This document shows positions 1 through 8,332 of a stretch of 34,839 nt of DNA, in pieces. The DNA is from CAYQCE01 sp964415885. Its GTDB lineage: Bacteria; Zixibacteria; MSB-5A5; JAABVY01; JAHJOQ01. Under the pieces are notes generated by a model, which did no database searches, was not told the DNA's origin, and saw only the letters and a program-made list of their open reading frames with translations. The stretch is taken from positions 1 to 34,839 of the forward strand of contig CAYQCE010000037.1 in the NCBI GenBank assembly GCA_964415885.1, given 5' to 3'. The translations under genes were made by a program, and so were the position numbers. The first letter of the stretch is position 1, and each line of letters starts with the position of its first letter.

Positions 1-26
1 TACGGATGTAAAACAACTGCGAAAAC

Positions 27-45
27 CAGGGTTTCTCAACAAGCC
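27..45. repeat. Dispersed 19-bp repeat, copy 1
   Basis: A 19-base segment here is identical to 17374-17392. In both places it sits in non-coding DNA next to GC-rich, partly palindromic sequence. A looser third relative lies at about 17461-17475. This looks like the edge of a dispersed intergenic repeat family; the copy here is cut by the window start. Confidence 0.55.
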
Positions 46-121
46 CCTTCGCGGGAATGACGAGGGAGGGGCGGGAAGAACATGGAGAGGCCAAAAAAAA
101 CTGCCCTTTGTCATCAGTCTG

Positions 122-146
122 GCCCGCGCATCTGCGCGGGCTTTTT
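122..146 (+). terminator. Intrinsic terminator of an upstream unit
   Basis: A perfect 8-bp GC stem (GCCCGCGC with GCGCGGGC, loop ATCT) is followed directly by five T. It would end a plus-strand transcript that starts outside the window. No gene is recognisable in 1-121. Confidence 0.85.
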
Positions 147-175
147 CTGTTTAGAACAAGGCCGAGAGATTGTCT

Positions 176-203
176 TGCGGATACACCCATAGGACACTAT
201 TAT
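176..203 (+). promoter_or_regulatory. Possible promoter for the biotin ligase gene
   Basis: TTGCGG (176-181), a 16-base spacer and TATTAT (198-203) resemble a sigma70-type promoter. The expected start point, about 210, is only a few bases before the ATG at 214, and no Shine-Dalgarno is visible. The message could be leaderless. Confidence 0.35.
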
Positions 204-213
204 CAATCTCCAT

Positions 214-1149
214 ATGCACATCATAACCGACAATCCCGACTACGCAACCTCTGTCCTCGGCGCAGAGCATCCATGGACCGCCCTGCAGCACGCTACCGGC
301 GCTAATCTTCCGACTGAATTGATCGAGGCCATCTTCCGAGACGAGAAGCTCAGTAGTACCCGTCTTCGCACGGGATATCTGTTCCAGTATATGCTGATTA
401 CCGAGCACTCGGAATTGTCGCAATACGATCTGTCCATCCAGCTTCTCAAGGATAATGTGTCTCTTCCGCACGGCATTCTCGTTTTCGCAGGATCGGGATC
501 GAGGTTTCACGGTCTCCGCAACCGCGACTGGAACTCGCCTCCCGGCAATATATACCTCACAACGGTCTTCACACCCAACCGGAGGATCGAACATTTTGGC
601 CCTGCCTGTGTTGCGCTTCCGGCAGTGGCAGTCTGCGAGACTATCGCCTCATTCTCCGCTCTGACCGGCAGGACATCGATCAAGTGGGTGAATGACATAC
701 TGATAGATGACGCCAAGGTCGCGGGAGTGCTAACCTATTCGCAGGCAATGGGTGACGAGGTCACCGGGATAGTGCTCGGAATAGGCCTGAATGTAGAAAC
801 GACGCCCGAGGTCGAACCGACACCGTTCGTCCCGAAGGCAGGATCGATGAGTCAATTCGCCGGTGAATCCGAGGCGATACGTCTGCCCGAAGTGCTGACT
901 CGCCTGATCGAGAATCTTGATGAGACATATCGGCAACTCGAATCCGGTGACTGGCATCGAGTTGTGGATCAATACAAGGCACTTTCGGTCATAATCGGCA
1001 GACCGGTTACAGTGCTCTCCGACAGCACAAACTGGAGCAATGAGATCATAGCGGAGGGTGTAGTTGAGACGATAGGCGACGACCTCGAACTCCACATTCG
1101 CGGCATTGAACGACCGGTTTCGCGCGGCAGACTTATCATTAAGGGCTGA
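214..1149 (+). CDS. birA: Biotin--[acetyl-CoA carboxylase/decarboxylase] ligase
   Basis: This enzyme activates biotin as biotinyl-AMP and transfers it to a lysine of a carrier domain. Family motifs are present: KWVNDI at residues 157-162 followed by K168-VAGVL, and GIGLNV at 189-194, then a small C-terminal beta domain. The adenylate loop, normally close to GRGRxGRxWxSP, is here GSGSRFHGLRNRDW (93-106) followed by NSPPGN, so it is longer and poorer in the usual glycine-arginine pattern. No N-terminal winged helix like that of E. coli BirA is evident, so it is probably not a repressor, though the first 60 residues are unassigned. It lies just upstream of oadG-oadA-oadB, whose alpha subunit carries a biotin site, so a dedicated role is likely. 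There is no clear ribosome binding site. Confidence 0.85.
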   Translation: MHIITDNPDYATSVLGAEHPWTALQHATGANLPTELIEAIFRDEKLSSTRLRTGYLFQYMLITEHSELSQYDLSIQLLKDNVSLPHGILVFAGSGSRFHGLRNRDWNSPPGNIYLTTVFTPNRRIEHFGPACVALPAVAVCETIASFSALTGRTSIKWVNDILIDDAKVAGVLTYSQAMGDEVTGIVLGIGLNVETTPEVEPTPFVPKAGSMSQFAGESEAIRLPEVLTRLIENLDETYRQLESGDWHRVVDQYKALSVIIGRPVTVLSDSTNWSNEIIAEGVVETIGDDLELHIRGIERPVSRGRLIIKG

Positions 1150-1155
1150 AATAGC

Positions 1156-1184
1156 TTGACACTATACCTACGTGTCTATATTTT
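1156..1184 (+). promoter_or_regulatory. Sigma70-type promoter for oadGAB
   Basis: TTGACA (1156-1161), a 17-base spacer and TATTTT (1179-1184) lie just after the birA stop. Transcription would start near 1191 and leave about 117 bases of leader before oadG. I see no strong structure in that leader. Confidence 0.65.
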
Positions 1185-1307
1185 CATTTTTTACAAAAAG
1201 ATTCGAACGTCAGGCAAATTGTCGTCAATGCACGGCTGGTTTATGCGTTCTTGCACTACAAATACTCTATCTTCTGAATTATCATCTCTTCCGGGGAGAA
1301 CTATATA

Positions 1308-1523
1308 ATGGAATCCGTGGATCTTATACTCATCTGTGTGTCGGCGTTCGTTGCTGTCTTTGCACTATTATCAGTCCTTGCCATAGTCATGCGGCTTATA
1401 CTTGTTGTGTTTCCTGCAAAGGAACTAGCGGAGTCGGATAGCGCAGTCGTAGCGGCACTGGCATCGACGCTTAACTCCATATACCCTGAATCATCGATAT
1501 CAAAAATAGAGGAGATAAAATGA
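1308..1523 (+). CDS. oadG: Na+-translocating decarboxylase gamma subunit (OadG-like)
   Basis: A 71-residue protein with one N-terminal membrane helix (about residues 5-35, ending in a VFPAKE segment) and a short polar tail. This is the architecture of the small gamma subunit that holds the carboxyltransferase onto the membrane beta subunit. Sequence similarity alone would be weak; the call rests on size, topology and position directly before oadA and oadB. A GGGGAG ribosome binding site lies 8 bases upstream. Its stop codon overlaps the oadA start (ATGA), implying coupled translation. Confidence 0.8.
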   Translation: MESVDLILICVSAFVAVFALLSVLAIVMRLILVVFPAKELAESDSAVVAALASTLNSIYPESSISKIEEIK

Positions 1524-3382
1524 TATTCACAGAGAAGAAGAAGACGATTCGCGTAATGTTCACACCGTTCCGCGATGGTCTTCAAAGCGCATTCGGCGGC
1601 AAAGTCAGGCTGCAGGATTTCCTTCCCGCCATGGAATGGTCCGCCAGGGAGGCCGGGATCCGTCATTTCGAATTCGGCGGTGGAGCACGATATCAGGCAC
1701 CGTTCTTCTATCTCGGCGAGGACCCGTTTGAGACAATGCAGAAGATCAGGGACGCTGTCGGCCCGGAACCGGACCTTCAGATACTCACAAGATCGGTTTC
1801 GGGTGTAACGCTGACCACCCAGTCCCCCGAGGCGCTGCAGCTCCAGGCCAAGCTGATGAAACAGTATGGAACGACCTGGGATCGTAATTTCGATTATATG
1901 AATGACGTGGAAAACCTCGTCAAGACGGGTCAGCCGATTGTCGATGCCGGAATGCATCACCAGGTCTGCGTGGCCTTGATGGGTCTTCCTTTCAAATCAG
2001 ACAAGGTACACACTCCGGAGTTCTACATCAGCATCGTGAAGAAGCTCCTTGATTCCGGGACAAAGATCGACTCGGTTTGCATGAAGGATGCCTCGGGCAC
2101 AACCGATCCGCACACATGCTACGAGACGGCGAAAGGGCTGAAGAAGATTTTACCATCGGAGGTTATCCTTTGGCAGCACACGCATGATACCGCGTCGATG
2201 GCCGTTGCATGCTACATGGCCGGTATCGAGGGCGGAGTCGACGGTATCGACCTGTCGGTGCGTCCGCTGGCTTCCGGAACCGTGCAGCCGGATGTTCGCT
2301 CGATGGCACACGGTCTCAAGAATACGGGATACGAGCTCGATATCGATCCGGATAAGATGCATCCTATCGAAGAGGCGCTCAACGATCTTATGAAGGACTA
2401 TGCGTTCAACCCGACAACCACTACGCCGGACGCCCGCGTGGTCGGTTTCCCGATGCCGGGTGGCGCTATTGGTCCCAATGTACACATGATGGTCAAAGCC
2501 GGGGTGCTTGACAAATACAGCGACGTACTCAACGAATTCCCGGTTGTGGTTGAAGCCGGTGGAGCGTGGACCTCGGTCACGCCGGGCAGTCAGCAGTACT
2601 GGCTACAGGCGTTCAACAATGTCCTCTACGGTCGCTGGGAGAAGATCGAGGCGGGCTACGGCCGCGCAGTGCTCGGATATTTCGGCAAGCCTCCGCTAGA
2701 TCCGGATCCGGCGGTTGTCAAGAAAGCGTCCGAGCAACTCGGCATGGAGCCGTTCGACGGCGATCCGCTCGAGGCAGCTCCCAAGAATATCGAGATCGCG
2801 AAGAAAGAACTCGAGAAGCGCAATCTCCCGACAACCGACAAGAACATCTTCCTGGTGGTATCCTCAATGGTACCCGGCAAGAAGATGGAGGTCAACGAGG
2901 GAATCAGGCTGCTCGAGGGCAGGCCCAAAATTGATGTACCGCTGAAGAAGAAAGAGGAGCCGAAAGAGGAGAAGGCAGCACCAGCTGCCGTACCGACCGC
3001 CGCGGCGGCCGGAATCTCCGGACCGATCACCAAAAAGTGCGTGGTGGACGAGGGCGGCAACATCCGCACATTCCTCGTCACGGTCGAGCCTGCCGGCGGA
3101 CCAAGCGTTCCATCTCAGGCTCAGTCTGCGCCGGCAGCGGCTCAGATGACTCCTTCCTCGAACGGCACCAAGGTCAAGTCGACGTTCGCAGGCACCGTCG
3201 AGATAATCGATCTGCTCGTGAAAGTCGGCGATCAGGTCAACAAGGGACAGGCGGTCGCAGCCGTTGAGGCAATGAAGGCAAAACATGACATCAAGGCACC
3301 GTGCGACGGAACAGTGCAATCGATAGATGTCGAAATCGGAGACGAGATAGATTCCAAGAAACCGATCATGACCATTGGCTGA
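1520..3382 (+). CDS. oadA: Biotin-dependent carboxyltransferase, OadA-like alpha subunit
   Basis: In this family the alpha subunit moves CO2 from a 2-oxoacid (oxaloacetate in the model enzyme) to its own biotin. The TIM-barrel metal site is complete: D19 in FRDG, K189 in MKDASG (the lysine that is carboxylated in relatives), and H220/H222 in HTHDT. An Ala/Pro/Lys-rich linker (about 485-550) leads to a biotinyl domain with E583-A-M-K586 as the biotin site. Other parts are far from classical OadA or pyruvate carboxylase: RNFDYMND (122-129) stands where RIFDALND is usual, and the first 100 residues are strongly changed. It overlaps oadG by four bases and has a GAGGAG ribosome binding site. The substrate is therefore uncertain: oxaloacetate is the default, another 2-oxoacid or acyl-CoA is possible. 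Confidence 0.85.
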   Translation: MIFTEKKKTIRVMFTPFRDGLQSAFGGKVRLQDFLPAMEWSAREAGIRHFEFGGGARYQAPFFYLGEDPFETMQKIRDAVGPEPDLQILTRSVSGVTLTTQSPEALQLQAKLMKQYGTTWDRNFDYMNDVENLVKTGQPIVDAGMHHQVCVALMGLPFKSDKVHTPEFYISIVKKLLDSGTKIDSVCMKDASGTTDPHTCYETAKGLKKILPSEVILWQHTHDTASMAVACYMAGIEGGVDGIDLSVRPLASGTVQPDVRSMAHGLKNTGYELDIDPDKMHPIEEALNDLMKDYAFNPTTTTPDARVVGFPMPGGAIGPNVHMMVKAGVLDKYSDVLNEFPVVVEAGGAWTSVTPGSQQYWLQAFNNVLYGRWEKIEAGYGRAVLGYFGKPPLDPDPAVVKKASEQLGMEPFDGDPLEAAPKNIEIAKKELEKRNLPTTDKNIFLVVSSMVPGKKMEVNEGIRLLEGRPKIDVPLKKKEEPKEEKAAPAAVPTAAAAGISGPITKKCVVDEGGNIRTFLVTVEPAGGPSVPSQAQSAPAAAQMTPSSNGTKVKSTFAGTVEIIDLLVKVGDQVNKGQAVAAVEAMKAKHDIKAPCDGTVQSIDVEIGDEIDSKKPIMTIG

Positions 3383-3399
3383 TTAAAGAAAGACGCGAA

Positions 3400-4527
3400 A
3401 TGGAAACTGTATCACAACTTCTGGAGCAGTCCGGATTTCTGAATCTGACAATCGGCAATATCGGCATGTTTCTGATCGCCGGCATTCTGATATACTTAGC
3501 AATCGCCAGGCAGTATGAGCCGCTTCTCCTGATTCCAATAGGATTCGGGGCGATTCTCGCCAATCTCCCGCTCGGGGATATGGGGTCTTACGGCGAGGGG
3601 ATAATGGCGCTGATCTACGAGACCGGCATTAAGACAGAACTGCTCCCGCCGATCATCTTTCTCGGCGTTGGAGTACTCACCGACTTCCGCCCTCTTCTCG
3701 GACGGCCCGTTACTTTCCTCCTGGGCGCTGCTGCACAGCTCGGAATATTCGTAGCTGCACTCGGAGCGGCATATCTACTCGGATTCACTCCGAAAGAGGC
3801 GGCGTCGATCGGAATTATTGGCGGCGCTGACGGACCGACATCTATCTTTTTGACCTCGCAGCTCGCCCCGCACCTTCTCGGTCCGGTCGCCGTGGCTGCG
3901 TACAGCTATATGTCGCTCGTCCCGATCATTCAGCCTCCGATCATGCGGATGATGACTACCAAACGTGAGCGGAGAATCGACATGCCGCAGGCGCGCGAGG
4001 TTTCGCAGACTGCCGCGATTCTCTTCCCGATAGTCACGGGAATTGTCGCCTGCCTTGGAATACCGTCGTCCGCACCCCTCATCGGAATGCTGATGTTCGG
4101 GAATCTCCTCCGTGAGTGTGGGGTCACAGAGCGCCTGAAGAAAACCGCGGGTGGAGCGCTGATCGACATCGTGACGATTTTCCTCGGCCTCGCGGTTGGC
4201 GCTACGATGGCCTCCGAGTATTTCCTGACTTTCGGTACGATCAAGATACTGGTGCTCGGAGCGTTCGCGTTCGCATTCTCGACCTTCGGCGGGCTGCTGC
4301 TGGCCAAGACACTCAATGTCTTTCTCCCGGCAGGTAAGCGAATCAACCCATGCATCGGCGCGGCGGGAGTATCGGCTGTTCCGATGGCGGCACGTGTGGT
4401 TCAGAAGTTCGTATCGGATGAAACCGACGGTGAGGTGAACCCTCTCATGCCCGCGATGGGCCCGAATGTTGCCGGTGTGATAGGATCGGCTGTAGCTGCG
4501 GGAGTATTCCTGACTCTACTGGGCTGA
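3400..4527 (+). CDS. oadB: Na+-translocating decarboxylase beta subunit (OadB/GcdB)
   Basis: This membrane subunit decarboxylates carboxybiotin and uses the energy to export Na+. The 375-residue protein has many hydrophobic helices and the family's hallmark stretches: GIIGGADGPT in the conserved centre, SLVPIIQPPI, and NPLMPAMGPNVAGVIGS near the C-terminus. The ATG at 3400 is chosen because translation from 3301 would overlap oadA and add a basic non-membrane leader. Length fits the short GcdB-type forms. It is the last gene before the two-way terminator at 4554. With OadA and OadG it makes a complete pump. Confidence 0.93.
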   Translation: METVSQLLEQSGFLNLTIGNIGMFLIAGILIYLAIARQYEPLLLIPIGFGAILANLPLGDMGSYGEGIMALIYETGIKTELLPPIIFLGVGVLTDFRPLLGRPVTFLLGAAAQLGIFVAALGAAYLLGFTPKEAASIGIIGGADGPTSIFLTSQLAPHLLGPVAVAAYSYMSLVPIIQPPIMRMMTTKRERRIDMPQAREVSQTAAILFPIVTGIVACLGIPSSAPLIGMLMFGNLLRECGVTERLKKTAGGALIDIVTIFLGLAVGATMASEYFLTFGTIKILVLGAFAFAFSTFGGLLLAKTLNVFLPAGKRINPCIGAAGVSAVPMAARVVQKFVSDETDGEVNPLMPAMGPNVAGVIGSAVAAGVFLTLLG

Positions 4528-4553
4528 CAGTATCCATAACTATTGATAGTAGA

Positions 4554-4580
4554 AACGGGGCCCGACAGACGGGACCCGTT
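4554..4580. terminator. Bidirectional terminator between oadB and rsbU
   Basis: An 11-bp stem with one mismatch (AACGGGGCCCG against CGGGACCCGTT, loop ACAGA) lies between converging genes. It is followed by a T-rich stretch on the plus strand and, less clearly, on the minus strand. Confidence 0.7.
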
Positions 4581-4608
4581 CTTGTTTGCTCGCAGCAGAA
4601 TATCTAAT

Positions 4609-6861
4609 CTAAACGAACTTCTCGTCGATCTTGAGCACGATCACTGTCATATCGTCCTCGGTCTCCCTCTCCAGACCGGCGAACGATCGCACCTCGGAAA
4701 TGACGGCATCCGTAAGGTCCTGTGCGCCCATATCGCGGTTTTTCTTTACAAACTCCACGAGTCTCTTGTCACCAAACTCCTCGTCTTTCGAGTTGTGGGC
4801 CTCGTTTAGGCCGTCCGTGTAGAAGAAGAGCAGGTCGCCCGGCTGTAGCTGGAAACGGTCGTGCTGGTACTTGGCGTTGCCAAACGCACCCATTATCAGA
4901 CCGCCGGTCTCGAAATACTCAGTCGCACCGTCCTTCCGAACGACAAACGGATAATTGTGGCCGGCATTGCAGTAAGTAAAATCGAGTGTCTTGCTGTTTA
5001 GCTCGCCGTAGAAGAGCGTGACGAACTTCTCGGTCGATGTCGAGGTCGATATGAGATAATTCGCGCTCGCGATCATCTCGGAAATCGGTTTCTGAAATCT
5101 CACCTCCGAGCGCAACGTTGCCTGAAGCTGGGCTATCAACAGCGCCGCCGGCATCCCCTTACCGGAAGCATCCGCCACAATCATACCGATTCTGCTCGGT
5201 TCAGGCGTCAGGAAATCGAAATAGTCGCCACCCACGAAGCGCGCCGGTTCGGTGTACGCGGCAAACTCGAGTCCCGGCTGATGCGGAAGTTGCTTTGGTA
5301 GAAGATCATTCTGAATCTGACGCGCCATGGCGAGCTCTTTTTCGAGACGCTGCTTCTCGAGCGACTCCTGATATAGCTTGGCATTCGTTACTGCAGTTAC
5401 GAGCTGGTTGCCAAGAATATTCAGCGTAGTGATATCCTCATAGTTGTAGCTGTAGCCCGATATCTTCGATGACAGTCCCACAAATCCGAGATTGGATTGA
5501 TCGTCGTGCAATGGGACGATAATCTGGCAGCGGTGATCCCGCAGGTACTTCGCACAGTCCGAATTCGCGACCTCCTCGGTCTTGAGATCATCAAACGGCA
5601 CAGGCTTGAGATGCTGATCGAGCTCCATTAGTAGAGGGTCCTCGCGGCTGAAACGGGTAAGCTCTTTGATCTCGAATGGCTCGGCCGAAGCCTGGTATCG
5701 ATCAGTGCCTATGTCTCGGATGCAGAACATCACTCTTTCCACGAGCATCTGCTCACGGAGGATTCTCGATACGTTCGACTTGATTTCATCCAGATCGAAG
5801 ACCGTGGCAAGCTGACGGGAGAACTGCTCGGCGAGATTCCTGAAGTCGGCACGATCGCGTATGAAGAACCGTTTGATCAGATTGTCCATAGCGCTCATTA
5901 TCGGCTGGAAGAAGATCAGAGCCGCAATCACGAACGCCACGTCGATGATAGTGGCGTCCCTCCCAAAGACTGACCGCGTCAGCTTGCCGAGTTGGCTGAT
6001 CGTGAGCATATAGACACCGACCAGGATACCGGATGTGATCGTGTAAACGAGTGACTGTCTTACCAGCACACGGATATCGAGAAACTGGTATCTCACAATA
6101 GCGTAGACGATCGAGCCGACGCCGAGAAGCAACCCGATGATTGTCAGACTCAGCCGGACCTCCTCGCTCGTCCGAAAAATCCCCAGCTCAGGCAATATGA
6201 ACGCGACAATATAGAGACCGACAGCGATTCTCAAACCCCAGATTACAATGAACGTCTGCGTCTTGAGCCGCTCATTGGTCACAGTCTTGTAACCCATGTA
6301 TAGGAGCACTGAGGCTATCACTACGTAGACGAAGTTAACTACGGCAAACAGCTCGAGATGTGCTCGGACCAGGGCGCCGATCAGTGTGGCAAGCAGTTTT
6401 GTACCGACCTCAAACTGATCGAAGAGCCATTTGAATGCTTCCGGTGGATTCTCAACCGTGAGAATATTGATTATCCGGCTCGGATCATAGAACAGCGTAG
6501 CGAGAGCCACGTGGAAGACATGGGGTATGAATATCAAATACTTCGCTCTCTGGTACTTTCGTATGAATGGGAGTTCCACCGGAAAGACCATTGAGAAGAG
6601 GATCAACTGGGGGAAGAAAAATTCCCAGAGGTAGAATAGTCCGGTTATCGCAGAGGAACGCTCCGCCTGGCTGACATCCCCTCCGAAGAACTCGCCGAGC
6701 GAGGCAAAGAGCGGCCCGAGCGCGGCGAAAATCAACATTGTGGAGGTGATTCTGTTGAGCCGTCGCCTGGGATTGTCCCGCAGCACCACGGTTCCCATCA
6801 GGAGGAGCAGAACCGAAGCTACGAAGAATATGACGGAGACAAAGAGTTGATAACTCATCAA
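4609..6861 (-). CDS. Membrane PP2C-type serine phosphatase (RsbU/SpoIIE family)
   Basis: A 750-residue signalling phosphatase. The N-terminal ~300 residues hold seven or more membrane helices of the kind seen in 7TM sensor proteins. A GAF-like domain follows (about 345-500), then a helical linker rich in Glu/Lys and a SpoIIE-type PP2C domain. Metal-binding motifs are present: VGGDYFD, then DASGKGMPAALL, a DGLNEA motif and the final DDMTV. By family analogy it removes phosphate from the serine of a STAS antagonist such as the product of 7373-7714, freeing it to bind the RsbW-like kinase encoded just upstream. Its start lies 12 bases after the rsbW stop, so they are almost surely co-transcribed. 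The input signal is unknown. Confidence 0.92.
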   Translation of the reverse strand: MMSYQLFVSVIFFVASVLLLLMGTVVLRDNPRRRLNRITSTMLIFAALGPLFASLGEFFGGDVSQAERSSAITGLFYLWEFFFPQLILFSMVFPVELPFIRKYQRAKYLIFIPHVFHVALATLFYDPSRIINILTVENPPEAFKWLFDQFEVGTKLLATLIGALVRAHLELFAVVNFVYVVIASVLLYMGYKTVTNERLKTQTFIVIWGLRIAVGLYIVAFILPELGIFRTSEEVRLSLTIIGLLLGVGSIVYAIVRYQFLDIRVLVRQSLVYTITSGILVGVYMLTISQLGKLTRSVFGRDATIIDVAFVIAALIFFQPIMSAMDNLIKRFFIRDRADFRNLAEQFSRQLATVFDLDEIKSNVSRILREQMLVERVMFCIRDIGTDRYQASAEPFEIKELTRFSREDPLLMELDQHLKPVPFDDLKTEEVANSDCAKYLRDHRCQIIVPLHDDQSNLGFVGLSSKISGYSYNYEDITTLNILGNQLVTAVTNAKLYQESLEKQRLEKELAMARQIQNDLLPKQLPHQPGLEFAAYTEPARFVGGDYFDFLTPEPSRIGMIVADASGKGMPAALLIAQLQATLRSEVRFQKPISEMIASANYLISTSTSTEKFVTLFYGELNSKTLDFTYCNAGHNYPFVVRKDGATEYFETGGLIMGAFGNAKYQHDRFQLQPGDLLFFYTDGLNEAHNSKDEEFGDKRLVEFVKKNRDMGAQDLTDAVISEVRSFAGLERETEDDMTVIVLKIDEKFV

Positions 6862-6873
6862 CCGATTCGATCT

Positions 6874-7299
6874 TTAATTGCTATCTGAAATATTCTTTGT
6901 GATCGTGGCTCGTGTTCCCCATCCGGGTTCCTGATCAAATTCGAGATTGTCGACGAGTGATTTTACGATGAATATTCCGCGTCCAACCTCTTTTAGAAGA
7001 TTCTCCTTCGCGAGTGGATCGGGCACGTCTGTTGGATCAAATCCATCTCCCTGATCTATAATGTCAATCTTCACTGTTTCATCCTCCACTTGCAGACGAA
7101 TCTTCACCTTTTTCGTTGCGTCACCCTGGTTGCCGTGGAGAATGGCGTTATTGATCAGTTCGGTTGAGGTGATAGCAATGTCGGCTACGAGACTCTTATC
7201 AATACCGAGTTCCTCGAGCGTGGACTCGATGAAGTCATCCGCCTCAGGAAGGTTGTCTTGCGAACTCGGTATGATGAGCTCTTTCTCGAGATTTTTCAC
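6874..7299 (-). CDS. rsbW: Anti-sigma factor serine kinase, RsbW-like
   Basis: A GHKL-fold ATPase that in partner switching binds either a sigma factor or its STAS antagonist and phosphorylates the latter. Visible motifs: N-box ELINNAILHGN, G1 box DQGDGFD and G2 box GRGIFIVKS. I chose the GTG at 7299 because AGAGGA stands 4 bases upstream and the resulting 141-residue product begins like other RsbW proteins. A TTG at 7335 would add 12 polar residues and has no good ribosome binding site. It sits between the STAS gene and the phosphatase gene. No sigma factor gene adjoins it, so the final target is not visible here. Confidence 0.88.
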   Translation of the reverse strand: MKNLEKELIIPSSQDNLPEADDFIESTLEELGIDKSLVADIAITSTELINNAILHGNQGDATKKVKIRLQVEDETVKIDIIDQGDGFDPTDVPDPLAKENLLKEVGRGIFIVKSLVDNLEFDQEPGWGTRATITKNISDSN

Positions 7300-7372
7300 A
7301 ATATCCTCTGACTCATCCGATCGTTGGACAGGCAATCGGCAGCCCGCCGGGTTACTGGCACACTCCGTTTGG

Positions 7373-7714
7373 CTATGCCGGGAATGAGCCGATTGCTTCT
7401 TTCGTGCTATCGTAGGTCTCGAAGACAGTGACGAGCTTGGTGATCGTGAGAAGCGATTCGATCTTCTCAGTCACATTGGCGAGCTTAAGATCGCCGTCAT
7501 TATTCCGCATAGTTGTCAGGCTCGAGATAAGAATGCCGAGACCGGTGGAGTTCATCCAATCTACACCACCCAAATCGATAACGACTTTCTTATTGCCGTG
7601 CTCCACCAGATCGTGCAGCATCTCATGCATAGCCGTCGCGTCGGGTCCACCCATGATCTTGCCTTTGGGCTCGAGTATCACAACGCCATTCTCTTCTCTG
7701 CTGTTGAGCTTCAT
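7373..7714 (-). CDS. rsbV: STAS-domain anti-anti-sigma factor, RsbV-like
   Basis: A 113-residue single STAS domain. The switch serine is in the MNSTGLGIL motif (about residues 54-62), where RsbV and SpoIIAA are phosphorylated. In its unphosphorylated form such a protein captures the RsbW-like kinase and frees its target. It has a strong ribosome binding site (GAGGAGG) and its own promoter, and it heads the rsbV-rsbW-rsbU unit. A second STAS protein (9206-9553) lies nearby and may compete for the same kinase. Confidence 0.92.
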   Translation of the reverse strand: MKLNSREENGVVILEPKGKIMGGPDATAMHEMLHDLVEHGNKKVVIDLGGVDWMNSTGLGILISSLTTMRNNDGDLKLANVTEKIESLLTITKLVTVFETYDSTKEAIGSFPA

Positions 7715-7753
7715 ATAGTTCCTCCTCGACGTATTTAAAGTACGACGCCTGTT

Positions 7754-7782
7754 AATCTATTGTTGCAGTATCATAAATGCAA
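7754..7782 (-). promoter_or_regulatory. Sigma70-type promoter for rsbV-rsbW-rsbU
   Basis: On the minus strand TTGCAT (7782-7777), a 17-base spacer and TAGATT (7759-7754) lie between the terminator of the preceding gene and the rsbV ribosome binding site. Confidence 0.55.
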
Positions 7783-7785
7783 AAG

Positions 7786-7808
7786 AAAAAGCCATCTAAC
7801 GAGATGGC
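7786..7808 (-). terminator. Intrinsic terminator after the small exported protein gene
   Basis: On the minus strand a perfect 7-bp stem (GCCATCT with AGATGGC, loop CGTT) is followed by TTTTTCTTTT. It separates the exported-protein gene from the rsb unit. Confidence 0.8.
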
Positions 7809-7846
7809 AGAAGGGGCGAATAGCAGAGTTACCGTGCGCAGAAACC

Positions 7847-8281
7847 CTATTTGAAGAGAGCCTTTATCTTGCCCCAGGTTGTCTGCTTGACCTCGAGGGT
7901 AGTCGACACCTTGATGTCAAGTTTCGTGCGGCCGGGAGTTGGATTGAAGCTCGGCTCGGCCTTGCGACCATCAACATAAACGGTCACGAGATCACTCTCG
8001 ATCGAGTATCCCTTGGACTCGGGATCCTCGGAATCGCGTTTCGGAATCGTAATCTCGTACGTTCCTTCGGTCTGCACCGTCGTTCTTGCGACTTCTTCTG
8101 TCCCGATGACGGCGACGAGTTCGGTACCGACCTGAGCCTTGTGGCCATCAACCAGTATGCTGCCGTACATTTCACACTCATCACCGAGTGGCGATGCTAT
8201 CGTCGAAACCGAAACAAACAGCGCGACGAGCAACGTTGCAGGCAGCACTAATCCCCTGAATGTGAGCGTTTTGCGCATCAT
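7847..8281 (-). CDS. Small exported protein of unknown function
   Basis: A 144-residue protein with a clear Sec signal peptide: MMRK, a hydrophobic stretch to about residue 28, and cleavage likely near TIASP. The mature part alternates short beta-strand-like segments (GSILVDGHKAQVGTEL, TYEITIPK, LVTVYVDGRKAE), suggesting one beta-sandwich like the carboxypeptidase-regulatory or transthyretin-like folds. That fold is inference only. There is one cysteine (C36, ECEMYG) just after the cleavage region. It has its own promoter and terminator, so it is a single-gene unit. No function can be assigned. Confidence 0.75.
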   Translation of the reverse strand: MMRKTLTFRGLVLPATLLVALFVSVSTIASPLGDECEMYGSILVDGHKAQVGTELVAVIGTEEVARTTVQTEGTYEITIPKRDSEDPESKGYSIESDLVTVYVDGRKAEPSFNPTPGRTKLDIKVSTTLEVKQTTWGKIKALFK

Positions 8282-8287
8282 CGATTG

Positions 8288-8316
8288 AACATACCCATCA
8301 CTGAGGAATCTGTCAA
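8288..8316 (-). promoter_or_regulatory. Sigma70-type promoter for the exported protein
   Basis: On the minus strand TTGACA (8316-8311), a 17-base spacer and TATGTT (8293-8288). The expected start of transcription falls on or next to the ATG at 8281, and there is no Shine-Dalgarno, so the message may be leaderless. Confidence 0.6.
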
Positions 8317-8332
8317 GATCAAAAATGGCCCG

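Noticed and set aside
57..305. 82-codon plus-strand frame at the window start
   Set aside because: It runs through the terminator at 122-146 and into birA, with no ribosome binding site and no family resemblance.
1301..1960. 219-codon minus-strand frame opposite oadG and oadA
   Set aside because: It is the shadow of two well-supported genes on the other strand, with no recognisable motif.
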